A stretch of DNA of 64,000 bases from contig NZ_NFKF01000002.1 of NCBI RefSeq assembly GCF_002160255.1, positions 62,001-126,000 of the forward strand. The letters run 5' to 3'. Positions within the stretch are counted from its first letter, which is position 1; every line of letters starts with the position of its first letter. The translations under genes and the position numbers were made by a program. Source of the stretch: Olsenella sp. An188. Lineage in GTDB: Bacteria > Actinomycetota > Coriobacteriia > Coriobacteriales > Atopobiaceae. Of this stretch, positions 16,283-24,705 are shown one piece after another. The notes under the pieces were generated by a model. The model did not search any database and was not told where the DNA came from. It was given only the letters and a program-made list of their open reading frames with translations.

Positions 16283-17511
16283 GCGAGAAGAACCTGGAGC
16301 AGATGGACCGCCTCTTTGCGGGGGTCGAGCCCACCGACGAGCTCAACGGTAGGGTCATCTCCCGCGTGCACGAGCTGAGGGCCGCCCAGGAGGCCGGGGC
16401 GGCGACGGGCGGGCCGTTCGTGACGCGCCGCGTGGCGCTTGCGGGGGCGGCGGGATGCGCCGTGATGGCGGGGCTGGCGCTGGGGCTGCCGGCGCTTCTC
16501 AGCCCGACGTCGGACGACAACTCCTTTGGGCTTGCCATCGCGCGGGCGACCGAGGACGAGGGTGCCGTCGCCGTGACCTCGGGGCCGGACGGTCTCATGC
16601 CCTACGAGAACGACACGCGACCGTCCTTTCACCTCAAGCTCAACCTCGGCGCAACGGGCGCGGGCATCGGCTCGGTCACGTACCGCGTGGAGGGAAGCCC
16701 CGTCCTAACCATAGAGAACCCGAGCGTGCACGATCCCCAGACGGAGTATCCGGCGGTGACGCTGGCGCAGGGCTCCGTCCAGCCCGTCTACGAGAGCTAT
16801 GACTCCGGCAACCCAGAAGTCGGGCGGGGGCAGACCCACGACATGTTCGTCATAAACGCATGCGACTCCATCACCGTGGACTACGCGCAACGCGAGGGCA
16901 CGAGCGACTACCAGCCCACCGAAGACGTCTCGAACTTCATCGGCGTGGATGGAGGGGACGGCATCTGGGAGAGCGATCCCACGCTCCAGCTCATGAAGGC
17001 GTGGCTCGACGCCGTCGTGCTCCCCATCCCCGGCACCGAGGACGGTCCGGCCGAGGGAGAGACGGTCGAGGAGTTCCGCGAGCGCGCACGGGCCCTCGCC
17101 GCCGAGGTCATGCCCGAGCGAGAGGCTCTCCACCAGGCGTATCTCGACTCCTTCAATGCCATCGCCGCGGACGACGCCACGTTCTACGCGTGGCTGCGCG
17201 ACATCTACGTCACGGGCTTCGAGCTGGCGGCCAGCCAGCTCGCCGAGGCGCGCCTCGTGGCGGAGGTGACGTTTGCCGACGGCTCCACGACCACGTGCGC
17301 CTACCGCATCGCGCTGGCGGACGGCTACGAGCAGACGCTCGCCGACCGCTTTGACGCGCTCTGCGAGCTCGACGGCAACGCAGGCGTCGAGCGGGCGCGC
17401 AGCGAACGGCTCCCGTGGACCGACCTGCCCACCCCCACCGACGAGCAGGCGGCGGCCGACCCGCGCCTGTCCGCGCCGATCTTCGTGATCGAGGACGTCA
17501 CGGGGGCGTAG
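16279..17511 (+). CDS. Membrane-anchored putative anti-sigma factor with large extracytoplasmic domain
   Basis: 410 residues, ATG 16279 overlapping the sigma stop. A short cytosolic N-terminus (LEQMDRLFAGVEPTDELNGRVISRV) resembles anti-sigma leader segments. One membrane span (RVALAGAAGCAVMAGLALGL) follows at about residues 53-72, then over 330 extracytoplasmic residues with SVTYRVEGSPVLTIENPS and an Ala/Glu-rich helical segment. There is no classical zinc-binding anti-sigma motif, so the role rests on coupling to the sigma gene. The start codon region carries the GCGAGAAGAACC motif. The TAG stop lies inside the first 61-bp repeat of the following array. Confidence 0.65.
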   Translation: MSEKNLEQMDRLFAGVEPTDELNGRVISRVHELRAAQEAGAATGGPFVTRRVALAGAAGCAVMAGLALGLPALLSPTSDDNSFGLAIARATEDEGAVAVTSGPDGLMPYENDTRPSFHLKLNLGATGAGIGSVTYRVEGSPVLTIENPSVHDPQTEYPAVTLAQGSVQPVYESYDSGNPEVGRGQTHDMFVINACDSITVDYAQREGTSDYQPTEDVSNFIGVDGGDGIWESDPTLQLMKAWLDAVVLPIPGTEDGPAEGETVEEFRERARALAAEVMPEREALHQAYLDSFNAIAADDATFYAWLRDIYVTGFELAASQLAEARLVAEVTFADGSTTTCAYRIALADGYEQTLADRFDALCELDGNAGVERARSERLPWTDLPTPTDEQAAADPRLSAPIFVIEDVTGA

Positions 17512-17620
17512 GCGCAAAGCGACACCTTGGGCGAGAAAAACGTCGCCGCGTGCCTACTTTGCGGAACCGTAGGCGCACGGCGACACTTTGGGCCGCAAGA
17601 CTGTCGGTTGGCTCCTACAC
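17508..17620 (+). repeat. Tandem 61-bp hairpin repeats, locus 2
   Basis: GTAGGCGCAAAGCGACAC at 17508 and GTAGGCGCACGGCGACAC at 17569 begin two units 61 bp apart. Each folds as an outer GTAGGC/GCCTAC-like stem and an inner GCGAC/GTCGC stem. The sequence differs from the GGTGCGG units at 14975 and 63545, yet the period and nested-hairpin design are the same. The array starts at the anti-sigma stop codon and ends at the convergent mscS stop. Confidence 0.65.
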
Positions 17621-17621
17621 C

Positions 17622-18389
17622 CTACAGCGCGTTTGCCAGCCAGTCGCGGCCGGTGAGCGCGCGGACCACCGCGTCCTGGGCAGCCGAGAAGATCACGCCG
17701 GGCAGCACGTGGATCTGGACCTCGCCCTGGGCGCCGTAGGCCGTGAAGGCCGTGAAGATCACGCCGGTCTCGAAGGCCGGGTCGAGCTGGCCCTCCAGGA
17801 CGCGCAAGACGACGTCGCGGACCTCGGCCTCGACAGCGTCGAGGTCGGCGCCCGGCACCACCACCAGAGGCACCGTGCAGCACCCGACCGTCCAGTCCGT
17901 CACGTGAGTGAGCGCCGTGGAGCTGAGCACGGAGTTGGGGATCACCTGCACCGCGCCGCCGCGCGTGCGCACCGTGGTGGAGCGCCAGCTGACGTCGGTC
18001 ACCTCGCCGGTCACGCCGGCCACGGTCACCTGGTCGCCGGGCTGGACGGCCTTGCTGAGCATGATGCTGATGCCGCTCACGAGGTTGGAGATCGTGTCCT
18101 GCATGCCCAGGGAGACGGCCAGCGACACCACGCCGAGCCCGGTGATGATGGCGTCGGGCTTGAAGCCGAAGACGGGCTCGACCACGCTGAGCAGCGCGAG
18201 CGCCCAGATGAGCACGCGCACGATGTTGATGAAGATGGAGGCGCTCGGCAGGCTCGAGGCGTCCAGCGCGCGGCGCATCAGGCGTACCACCACGCGCTGG
18301 ACCACCAGGGCTGCCACGACGGCCACGGCCAGCATGACCGCCTTGCCCACGAGCGCCCCGACGCTTACCTGAAGCCCGAAGATGTCCAT
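17622..18389 (-). CDS. MscS-type small-conductance mechanosensitive channel
   Basis: 255 residues. Two N-terminal spans (VGKAVMLAVAVVAALVVQ and IVRVLIWALALLSVVEPVFG) precede the pore helix AIITGLGVVSLAVSLGMQDTISNLVSGI. The cytoplasmic beta domain follows, with QPGDQVTVAGVTGEVTDVSWRSTTVRTRGG and VIPNSVLSS, the most conserved MscS stretch. It opens under membrane tension to release solutes. ATG 18389 has AAGAGGACGG upstream. It is 9 bp from the end of pcrA on the same strand. Confidence 0.92.
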   Translation of the reverse strand: MDIFGLQVSVGALVGKAVMLAVAVVAALVVQRVVVRLMRRALDASSLPSASIFINIVRVLIWALALLSVVEPVFGFKPDAIITGLGVVSLAVSLGMQDTISNLVSGISIMLSKAVQPGDQVTVAGVTGEVTDVSWRSTTVRTRGGAVQVIPNSVLSSTALTHVTDWTVGCCTVPLVVVPGADLDAVEAEVRDVVLRVLEGQLDPAFETGVIFTAFTAYGAQGEVQIHVLPGVIFSAAQDAVVRALTGRDWLANAL

Positions 18390-18398
18390 GCCGTCCTC

Positions 18399-20897
18399 TT
18401 ATCCCTCGATCTTCACGATGGGCGCGAAGCCCTTGAGCAGCTTCTTCGTCTTGCCCGTCCGCGTGAAGCGGACCTCGATCGTGTCGACGGAGGCGGCGAT
18501 CACCACGCCCGGGCCAAAGGTCTTGTGCGAGACCTGGTCACCCGGCGAGAAGGACGCGGCGGCACGGGCGGCGTCGGGACGGGGCCCGGCCGGCGCGACG
18601 CGCGGCGCCGCGGTGGGGCGAGAAGAACCTCCCGTCGAGCGCGTGCGCGACCCGAAGACGTTGCCCCCGTAGACCTCGGAGCCGCGCCCGCTGCCGAAGG
18701 TGCCGTGGCGGTCGCCGCGCTTCTCCCAGCCAACCCCGGCAAAGCCCGAGGAGCCCACGCCCACGCGCTGCACGTCGGCGGCCGGAATCTCGTTCAGGAA
18801 GCGGCTCGGCGGGTTGGCCTGCACGGAGCCGAAGGTGCGACGCGTGGTGGCGTGCGTGAGGTAGAGCTTCTTGCGGGCGCGCGTGATCGCCACGTAGGCC
18901 AGGCGACGCTCCTCCTCCACCGCGGACGGGTCGCCCTCGTAGGAGGTGTGCGGGAAGATGCCCTCCTCCATGCCGGCCACGAAGACCACCGGAAACTCCA
19001 GGCCCTTGGCCGAGTGAATCGTCATCATCGTCACCGCGTGCGTCTGCCCCGCAAGCGCGTCGAGGTCGGACCTCAGCGCCAGCCACTCGATGAGCGCCGG
19101 CAGCTTCTCCGACGCCACCGGCGGCCTAAACGCCGACGGGCCCGGGGAGACGTTCCCGACGGGCTCAGCGCTCGCTTCGCTCGCTCGCTGCGCGAAGTCG
19201 CCCGCTGGGAACGTCTCCCCGGGCCCTCCAGCATCGAGCGCCCCGGCGCGGCGCAGCTGCTCCAGGCTCTCGAGCGTCTCCACGGCGTCGTGCGTCTCGT
19301 CGAACTCGGCCGCGACGCCCATGAACTCCTTGATGTTCTCGATGCGGCCGTCCGCCTCCACGCTGTGCTCGGCCTCGAGCGCGCGGATGAGGCCGGAGCG
19401 GTCCACGATGGCGTCCACCACGTCGGCAAGCTCGCCGGTGAAGTGGCGCCCCGCCTCGATCGCGCCCGTGAACTCCGCGAGCGCCGAGCGCACCTTGGCG
19501 CCCAGAAGCCCGCTCTCGGCCACCGCCATCTCGCACGCCGAGAAGAACGAGATGCCCTCGTCGGCCGCGAGCTGGCGGATCTTGTTGATCGAGGTGGTGC
19601 CAATGCCGCGGCGCGGCGTGTTGACCACGCGCAGGGCCGCCACGTCGTCGTCCGGGTTCACCACGAGCTTGAGGTAGGCCATCACGTCGCGGACCTCGGC
19701 GCGGTCGAAGAAGCGCGTGCCGCCCACGATCTTGTACGGCACGCCCGCGCGCAGGAACATGTCCTCGAGGATGCGCGACTGCGCGTTGGTGCGGTAGAAG
19801 ACGGCCATGTCGTCGTAGCTCGTGCCGCCGTCGTGGAGCTTCTCGATCTCCGAGCCGATCCAGCGGCCCTCGTCGCGCTCGTCGGAGGCCTGGAACACGC
19901 GAATCTTCTCGCCGTCTCCGGCGTCGGTGAACAGGCGCTTGGGCTTGCGGCGCGCGTTGTTTGCAACCACGGCATTGGCGGCGGCCAGGATGTGGCCGGT
20001 GCTGCGGTAGTTCTGCTCGAGGCGCACCACGCGGGCGTCGGGGTAGTCCTTCTCGAAGTCGAGGATGTTCTGGATGTCCGCGCCACGCCAGCTGTAGATG
20101 GACTGGTCGTCGTCGCCCACGACCATGAGGTTGCGGTAGCGCGCGGCCAGAAGGTTGGTGATCGCGTACTGGACGTGGTTGGTGTCCTGGTACTCGTCCA
20201 CGCTGATCTGGCGGAAGCGGTCCTGGTAGCGCTCCAGGACCTCGGGGTGGCGGCTCAGCAGCTCGAAGGTCTTGACGAGAAGGTCGTCGAAGTCCAGGGC
20301 GTTCGCCTTGGCGAGGCGCGTGTCCAGCGCGCGGTACACCCGCCCCGCGGCCCGGTCGGCCGGGTTGGACGAGCTCTCCAGCTCCTCGGGGCCCACGAGC
20401 GCGTTCTTGGCCGCGGAGATCTTGGCGCGCACGCTGTTGAGCGGGAACTGCTTGGAGTCGATGTCCAGGTCCGCCATGATGCTCTTGACCAGGCGGCGCG
20501 AGTCGTCGTCGTCGTAGATCGTGAAGTTGGGGCGGTACCCGGCGAGCTCCGGGTCCTCGCGCAGCATGCGCACGCACATGGCGTGGAACGTGCAGACCCA
20601 CATGCCGCGCGTGCCGCCCGGCAGCAGGGCCTCGAGGCGCTCGCGCATCTCGGCGGCGGCCTTGTTGGTGAAGGTGATGGCGAGCACCTGCCACGGGCGT
20701 ACGCCCTCGTCAGCGATCATGTGGGCGATGCGGTACGTGAGCACGCGCGTCTTGCCCGACCCAGCGCCCGCGAGCACCAGGAGCGGCCCGCGGGTGCACT
20801 CGGCCGCCTCGCGCTGTGCGGGGTTGAGCCCGGCGAGGTCGATGGTCGGGGCGGCGGACGCGGCGCCGGCAAAGAGGGTCTGCTGGTCGTAGGTCAT
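18399..20897 (-). CDS. pcrA: ATP-dependent DNA helicase PcrA/UvrD, with in-frame palindromic insertion
   Basis: 832 residues, superfamily 1A helicase. Visible motifs: Q-motif LNPAQREAAECTRGP, Walker A AGAGSGKTRVLTYRI, ITFTNKAAAEMRERL, Walker B-type ISVDEYQDTN, GDDDQSIYSWRGAD, LEQNYRSTGHIL, MTIHSAKGLEFPVVF and AYVAITRARKKLYL. It unwinds DNA in repair and replication-fork maintenance. The C-terminal TGKTKKLLKGFAPIVKIEG is the PcrA-type RNA-polymerase-interaction (Tudor) region. Residues about 557-587 (GPGETFPAGDFAQRASEASA...), in the 2B/linker region before MTIHSAKG, are encoded by an 89-bp palindromic element and look like an insertion. Confidence 0.93.
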   Translation of the reverse strand: MTYDQQTLFAGAASAAPTIDLAGLNPAQREAAECTRGPLLVLAGAGSGKTRVLTYRIAHMIADEGVRPWQVLAITFTNKAAAEMRERLEALLPGGTRGMWVCTFHAMCVRMLREDPELAGYRPNFTIYDDDDSRRLVKSIMADLDIDSKQFPLNSVRAKISAAKNALVGPEELESSSNPADRAAGRVYRALDTRLAKANALDFDDLLVKTFELLSRHPEVLERYQDRFRQISVDEYQDTNHVQYAITNLLAARYRNLMVVGDDDQSIYSWRGADIQNILDFEKDYPDARVVRLEQNYRSTGHILAAANAVVANNARRKPKRLFTDAGDGEKIRVFQASDERDEGRWIGSEIEKLHDGGTSYDDMAVFYRTNAQSRILEDMFLRAGVPYKIVGGTRFFDRAEVRDVMAYLKLVVNPDDDVAALRVVNTPRRGIGTTSINKIRQLAADEGISFFSACEMAVAESGLLGAKVRSALAEFTGAIEAGRHFTGELADVVDAIVDRSGLIRALEAEHSVEADGRIENIKEFMGVAAEFDETHDAVETLESLEQLRRAGALDAGGPGETFPAGDFAQRASEASAEPVGNVSPGPSAFRPPVASEKLPALIEWLALRSDLDALAGQTHAVTMMTIHSAKGLEFPVVFVAGMEEGIFPHTSYEGDPSAVEEERRLAYVAITRARKKLYLTHATTRRTFGSVQANPPSRFLNEIPAADVQRVGVGSSGFAGVGWEKRGDRHGTFGSGRGSEVYGGNVFGSRTRSTGGSSRPTAAPRVAPAGPRPDAARAAASFSPGDQVSHKTFGPGVVIAASVDTIEVRFTRTGKTKKLLKGFAPIVKIEG
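19138..19226. repeat. Palindromic element inside pcrA
   Basis: Perfect 20-bp arms GGGCCCGGGGAGACGTTCCC (19138-19157) and its exact complement (19207-19226) enclose a 49-bp core. The core contains CGCTCGCTTCGCTCG and GCGAAGTCGC. Read on the minus strand it includes GCGACTTCGC and GCGAAGCGAGC, related to the cores at 57794-57819 and 59329-59364. It lies in frame within the helicase gene and adds about 30 residues, comparable in principle to Rickettsia palindromic elements. Confidence 0.85.
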
Positions 20898-20944
20898 GTG
20901 ACTCCCAGGTTCTTCTCGGCAGAACTTGTGCCATACGAGTGTAG

Positions 20945-20974
20945 CCGCACGACCGGACAGAAATGCTCGTGCGG
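20945..20974 (-). terminator. Hairpin between the MarR gene and pcrA
   Basis: CCGCACGA (20945-20952) pairs perfectly with TCGTGCGG (20967-20974). It lies between the MarR-gene stop (21060) and the pcrA start (20897), both on the minus strand. Just after it on the minus strand is TACACT (20943-20938), a plausible -10 box for pcrA. No T-run follows the stem, so it is a weak terminator candidate. Confidence 0.35.
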
Positions 20975-21059
20975 AAAGAAGAACACAAGGGGCCGGGCGG
21001 AGGGCGCCGTCGGGCGGGCTATGGCCGTCGCCTGCCCGTCACGCCGGCTGCGCGCGGCG

Positions 21060-21512
21060 CTACTTCCCCTCGTCGGAGTCGCCGATGGTGATGTCCTTGT
21101 CGTAGGTGAGACTGTAGGCGACCTCAAGGCCTCGGAGCAGCTCGCGGGCATCGTGCTCGCCCATCTTCTGCAGCGTCGCGGCCAGGCTCGAGACGCCGCT
21201 CGAGCTGTGGTCGTGCGCGCGGCTGTGACCCTTCTCGGTGCAGTAGACGATCACGCGGCGCCGGTCCTGCTCGTCGGGGACGCGACGAACGTAGCCCTTG
21301 GCCTCGAGCGAGTCCAAGATCCGCGTCATGCGCGGGCGCGTGTAGCCGAGCCTCTCGGCCAGGTCGGACGGGTTCATCCCGCCGTCCTGACGAGAGAGGT
21401 ACTCCAGAACCGGGTCCTCCCCCATCGACATGCCGTACGCCGTGCCAATCGAGCCCTTGGCAACGCCCCTCGAGTACATGATGAGCTTTTTCGCTGCGTC
21501 CTCGTAGTCCAT
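21060..21512 (-). CDS. MarR family transcriptional regulator
   Basis: 150 residues if begun at the ATG at 21512 (MDYEDAAKKLIMYSRG). The longer frame to 21614 would run through a palindromic operator, so it is rejected. The winged helix is clear: GGMNPSDLAERLGYTRPRMTRILDSLEAKGYVRRVPDEQDRRRVIVYCTEKG in outline, with the DEQDRRR wing typical of MarR. It is the last gene after the PTS/isomerase/HAD run. Its likely operator recurs upstream of the PTS genes, so it probably regulates sugar uptake and itself. Confidence 0.85.
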   Translation of the reverse strand: MDYEDAAKKLIMYSRGVAKGSIGTAYGMSMGEDPVLEYLSRQDGGMNPSDLAERLGYTRPRMTRILDSLEAKGYVRRVPDEQDRRRVIVYCTEKGHSRAHDHSSSGVSSLAATLQKMGEHDARELLRGLEVAYSLTYDKDITIGDSDEGK

Positions 21513-21580
21513 CGCCGCGCGACTCGTCCTTTCCAGCGAGCTCGCGGGGTTCCAGCCCCCCGCCCCGACATCCGACAGAA

Positions 21581-21594
21581 TGCTAATGGTAGCA
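21581..21594. promoter_or_regulatory. MarR operator TGCTA-ATGG-TAGCA
   Basis: A perfect 5-bp inverted repeat with a 4-bp centre in an AT-rich patch, 69 bp before the chosen MarR start. The overlapping string TAATGGTAGCAAC (21584-21596) recurs as TAACGGTAGCAAC at 27708-27720 upstream of the PTS operon, with similar AT-rich flanks. That shared sequence suggests one regulator acts at both places. Confidence 0.6.
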
Positions 21595-21666
21595 ACATTT
21601 TGCGCGCCGTCCACAGCGTCACCCCCCGAGCATCACCGGAAAAACTTCTCTCGATGCGGCGCCGCC

Positions 21667-22512
21667 TCAGCCAAGAAGCGAGAAGATCGTCCCGGCAAAG
21701 CCGTCATGGTCGTTGTCGAGCGCCGTCACGTGCGCGGCCGCGGCGCGCACCTCGGCGGGAGCGTTGGCCATCGCCCAGCTCTGCGGGACGGCCCTGAGCA
21801 TGTCGACGTCGTTTCCCCCGTCGCCGAACGCCGCAGCGTCTCGCTGCGAGATGCCGAGGTGCTCGCAGACCGCGCGAACCCCCCTGGTCTTGCTCGCCTC
21901 CCCGCTCATCACCTCGCACAGGGTCGCCGACGAGCGCACCACCGCAAGCGAGGGAAAGGCCGCCCCCACCTCGCGCTCGGCGCGCGCGATGGCGTCGGGC
22001 TCGCCCACGAGCAGGAACTTGTGAAGCCCGCGCTCCGAGAAGTGGTCCTCGAGCCTGCCCTCGACCGACCGCACGCCCACGATTCGCTCCTCGCGGACGA
22101 CGCGGGGGTCGCTGCGGTCCGACGTCACCCAGCTGTGGTAGCCGTAGGCCATGCAGCACACGTCGGGCGCGTCGCAGGCGACGTAGTCGCGCACCTCGAG
22201 CGCGCAGCCGAGCGCGATGGGGCAGCTCAGCAGCTCGGCGCCTGCGGAGTCGAGCACGTATGCGCCGCTGTAGCACACCACCGGGCCGGGACGGCCCAGC
22301 TGCGCCTGGATTTCCGAGAGCGCCTCGGGCATGCGCGCCGACACGAGCACGAGCGGCACGCCGCGCTCGGCGAGCGCGCGGGCGGCTGCGGCGGTGCGCG
22401 GCGTCACGCGGTGCGAGCCGTCGAGCAGCGTCCCGTCCACGTCGGTGAACACGGCCGACGGCAGGCCGCGCACGTCCTTCTCGCTCTCCGTCAAGATGCG
22501 CTCCATCTCCAT
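21667..22512 (-). CDS. Cof-type HAD-superfamily phosphatase
   Basis: 281 residues. The start at 22512 overlaps the stop of the isomerase gene (TGATG), so the genes are coupled. HAD motif 1 is VFTDVDGTLLDGSHRV, motif 2 LVSARMPEALSEI, motif 3 around SKTRGVRAV, and motif 4 FGDGGNDVDMLRAV. The C2-type cap between (SGAYVLDSAGAELL) is that of the Cof/YbiV group, which dephosphorylate sugar phosphates and cofactors. Its position in the PTS operon suggests a sugar-phosphate substrate. Confidence 0.87.
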   Translation of the reverse strand: MEMERILTESEKDVRGLPSAVFTDVDGTLLDGSHRVTPRTAAAARALAERGVPLVLVSARMPEALSEIQAQLGRPGPVVCYSGAYVLDSAGAELLSCPIALGCALEVRDYVACDAPDVCCMAYGYHSWVTSDRSDPRVVREERIVGVRSVEGRLEDHFSERGLHKFLLVGEPDAIARAEREVGAAFPSLAVVRSSATLCEVMSGEASKTRGVRAVCEHLGISQRDAAAFGDGGNDVDMLRAVPQSWAMANAPAEVRAAAAHVTALDNDHDGFAGTIFSLLG

Positions 22513-24266
22513 CACCCCTCCGTCCCGCGCACGTGCGCCCGGACGAGCACGGCATCCGATCCGCCGACGTTTTCCACCGTGAAGCGCCCGGTCGCGGCGG
22601 GTGCGACGAAGGTCTCCACGCGGTGCACCGCCATGGGCTCGAAGGCCCCCGCGGGGCTCCCCACGACCACCTCGTCGCCCGCGACCAGGTTGAGCACGCT
22701 CACCGTGCCGCGCGTGTCGAGAAGGACGCGCGCGCCGGGCCCGATCGTGTAGCGGCGCGTCTCGAGCGGCTCGAGCTCGTGCAGGCCCGTGCGCTCCACC
22801 CGCGCCGCGCCGCACGGCTCGTCTACCTCGCGCGCCCGGCCGACCAGGTTGCGCCGCACCCACCCCTCGTCGCGGTCCCAGCGGATGACCCGCCCGCCGT
22901 GCTCCAGGTGCACCGGGCGCGGGCGGCCGTCCAGGCCCGTGCGTCCCCAGTCCCAGAGCTTGAACGTGAAGATGTAGGGCGTGGCGCTCACCTCGAGCAC
23001 CATGGTCCCCGCGCCGGAGCAGTGCACGGTGCCGGCGGGGATGAGGAAGTGGTCGTGGGGCCGCGCGGGGAGGCGGTTCACGTAGCGCTCCGCGTCAAAG
23101 GGCTCGCCGCCCGCATTCGCCCGCTCGAGGGCCGCCATCATCTCCCCGGGGTCGACGCCCTCCCTCAGCCCGAGGTAGACGCAGGCACCCTGCTCGGCGT
23201 CAAGGACGTAGTAGCTCTCGTCCTGGGTGTAGGCCATGCCGAAGGCGCGCCTGATGTAGTCGGTCGTGGGGTGGACCTGCAGGCTCAGGTTCTGCCCTCC
23301 CATGGTGTCCAGCAGGTCAAAGCGAATGGGGAACTCCGCCCCGTAGCGCGCGTAGACCCCCTCGCCCAGCAGGGGAAGGGGGCGCAGGAGCGTGAGGTCC
23401 ATCGCCGGCACGCGCACCACCGCGTTGTCAAAGGCCAGGGCCAGCGCGTTCTCCTCGGGCACGCCGTCGAACGACCACGCGTAGTTGGGCGCCCCGTCGG
23501 GCAGGTCGAACCTCTCGCGCATCCACTGCCCTCCCCAGACGCCCGGGTCAAAGTAGGGCACCGTGCGAAACGGTCGGCTCGACGCCACGTCCAGGGCCTC
23601 GGCCAGCGCAGGCCCCGCGACGGCGCGCGGCGACCCGGCGTCGATGGTGTCCACGACAAAGTCAGCCCGGCCGAGCAGACGCGCCTTGTGGCGGTCCGCG
23701 AGGCGCCACTCCACGAAGTAGCCGCGCTTGAACTTGCGCAGCGGGTCGTCCCCGCCGTTGTCGCAGCGGTAGTTGGGCATTCCCGCGCGGTAGCGAAGCT
23801 GGATCTCCCAGCGCGTCACGTCGCAGTAGACGAGCACGTCTCCCGGGTGCACGAGCGCCGCGCCAAACCCGCACACGACGACGAGCCCGCGCGCCCCTCC
23901 CACACGCTCGCGCGCCGAGGCGAGCGATCCGGCGTCCATGAAGTCCTCGAGCTCGCCGAAGCACATGCGCCCGAAGACGCGGTCGTCGGTGAGGAAGGGC
24001 TCCATGCGCCGCGTGAGCTCATCGGGCTCGGGAAAGAGCTCGCGGGTGTCGACGAGGACCTCGGGCCGCAGGCGCGCGAGCGCCTCCAGGACCTCGTCGT
24101 CGCGGACCCCCGGATAGGAGTCGCACGCCACGACCACGCGGTCCGCGCCCGATAGGCGAAGCGCACCCACGCGCCGCGCGAGCGCGCCCACGAGCGCCTC
24201 GTAGCCGAGAAGGACCTCGTGCCCCGGGACCCTCAGCGTTGGGAACCTGTCGTAGCGCCCGGCCAC
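22512..24266 (-). CDS. Class I mannose-6-phosphate isomerase-like protein with extra N-terminal domain
   Basis: 584 residues, longer than the 300-400 usual for ManA. The C-terminal 330 residues contain the cupin metal site: GGQNLSLQVHPTTDYI and later LIPAGTVHCSGAGTMVLEVSATPY, with the lysine-bearing FKLWDWGRTGLDG. That predicts mannose-6-phosphate to fructose-6-phosphate isomerisation. The first 230 residues (VVVACDSYPGVRDDEVLEALARL; VVVCGFGAALVHPGDVLVYCDV) look like a separate nucleotide- or sugar-kinase-like alpha/beta domain that I cannot identify. It follows the PTS genes, fitting PTS-delivered mannose-6-phosphate. Confidence 0.8.
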   Translation of the reverse strand: MAGRYDRFPTLRVPGHEVLLGYEALVGALARRVGALRLSGADRVVVACDSYPGVRDDEVLEALARLRPEVLVDTRELFPEPDELTRRMEPFLTDDRVFGRMCFGELEDFMDAGSLASARERVGGARGLVVVCGFGAALVHPGDVLVYCDVTRWEIQLRYRAGMPNYRCDNGGDDPLRKFKRGYFVEWRLADRHKARLLGRADFVVDTIDAGSPRAVAGPALAEALDVASSRPFRTVPYFDPGVWGGQWMRERFDLPDGAPNYAWSFDGVPEENALALAFDNAVVRVPAMDLTLLRPLPLLGEGVYARYGAEFPIRFDLLDTMGGQNLSLQVHPTTDYIRRAFGMAYTQDESYYVLDAEQGACVYLGLREGVDPGEMMAALERANAGGEPFDAERYVNRLPARPHDHFLIPAGTVHCSGAGTMVLEVSATPYIFTFKLWDWGRTGLDGRPRPVHLEHGGRVIRWDRDEGWVRRNLVGRAREVDEPCGAARVERTGLHELEPLETRRYTIGPGARVLLDTRGTVSVLNLVAGDEVVVGSPAGAFEPMAVHRVETFVAPAATGRFTVENVGGSDAVLVRAHVRGTEG

Positions 24267-24272
24267 CGTCCC

Positions 24273-24611
24273 CTACCTCCCCTCGCCCTTCTTCGCGCCC
24301 TCGCCGTCGCCCCGCGCGTCGAGGTTCACGCCGGCGGCGTCAAGGATCGCCCTCACGTTGCGCTTGGCGTTGGTGGTCCCCACCTTGAGGACGACCGAGA
24401 TCGCGGCGCCTACGGCGAGCAGCGCCACCCCGAGCGCGCCAAACCCCGCGCCGCCACCGCCGTAGAAGCCCCAGTACCCCACGATGAAGCCCAGGGCGAG
24501 CAGCGAGTAGCCGATGCGCAGCCACACGTTCAGCCGCTGGATGGCATCGGTCTGGAGCTTGGCCTCGCGAACGAGGTCCGCGCGGGTCCAGCCTGAGGTG
24601 TCAAGAGCCAT
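24273..24611 (-). CDS. Small two-span membrane protein of unknown function
   Basis: 112 residues. A soluble helical N-terminus (TRADLVREAKLQTDAIQRLN) precedes two spans (IGYSLLALGFIVGYWGFYGG and GALGVALLAVGAAISVVLKVG) and a charged tail ending KKGEGR. It lies between the IID gene and the isomerase gene, co-oriented and closely spaced (AGGACAGACC before ATG). It may assist the transporter, but I recognise no family with a known function. Confidence 0.55.
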   Translation of the reverse strand: MALDTSGWTRADLVREAKLQTDAIQRLNVWLRIGYSLLALGFIVGYWGFYGGGGAGFGALGVALLAVGAAISVVLKVGTTNAKRNVRAILDAAGVNLDARGDGEGAKKGEGR

Positions 24612-24705
24612 GGTCTGTCCTCTCTAAGGCAGGTAGCCCGGGCCGCGCAGGGGAGATGGCGGCCCGGGCAGAAGGAGGTATTCGAGTGGTTCGGTACGGA
24701 CGTGA

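Noticed and set aside
17415-21797. A 1460-codon plus-strand open frame across mscS, pcrA and the MarR gene
   Set aside because: Antisense artefact of codon bias; the minus strand contains three clear genes with family motifs and ribosome sites.
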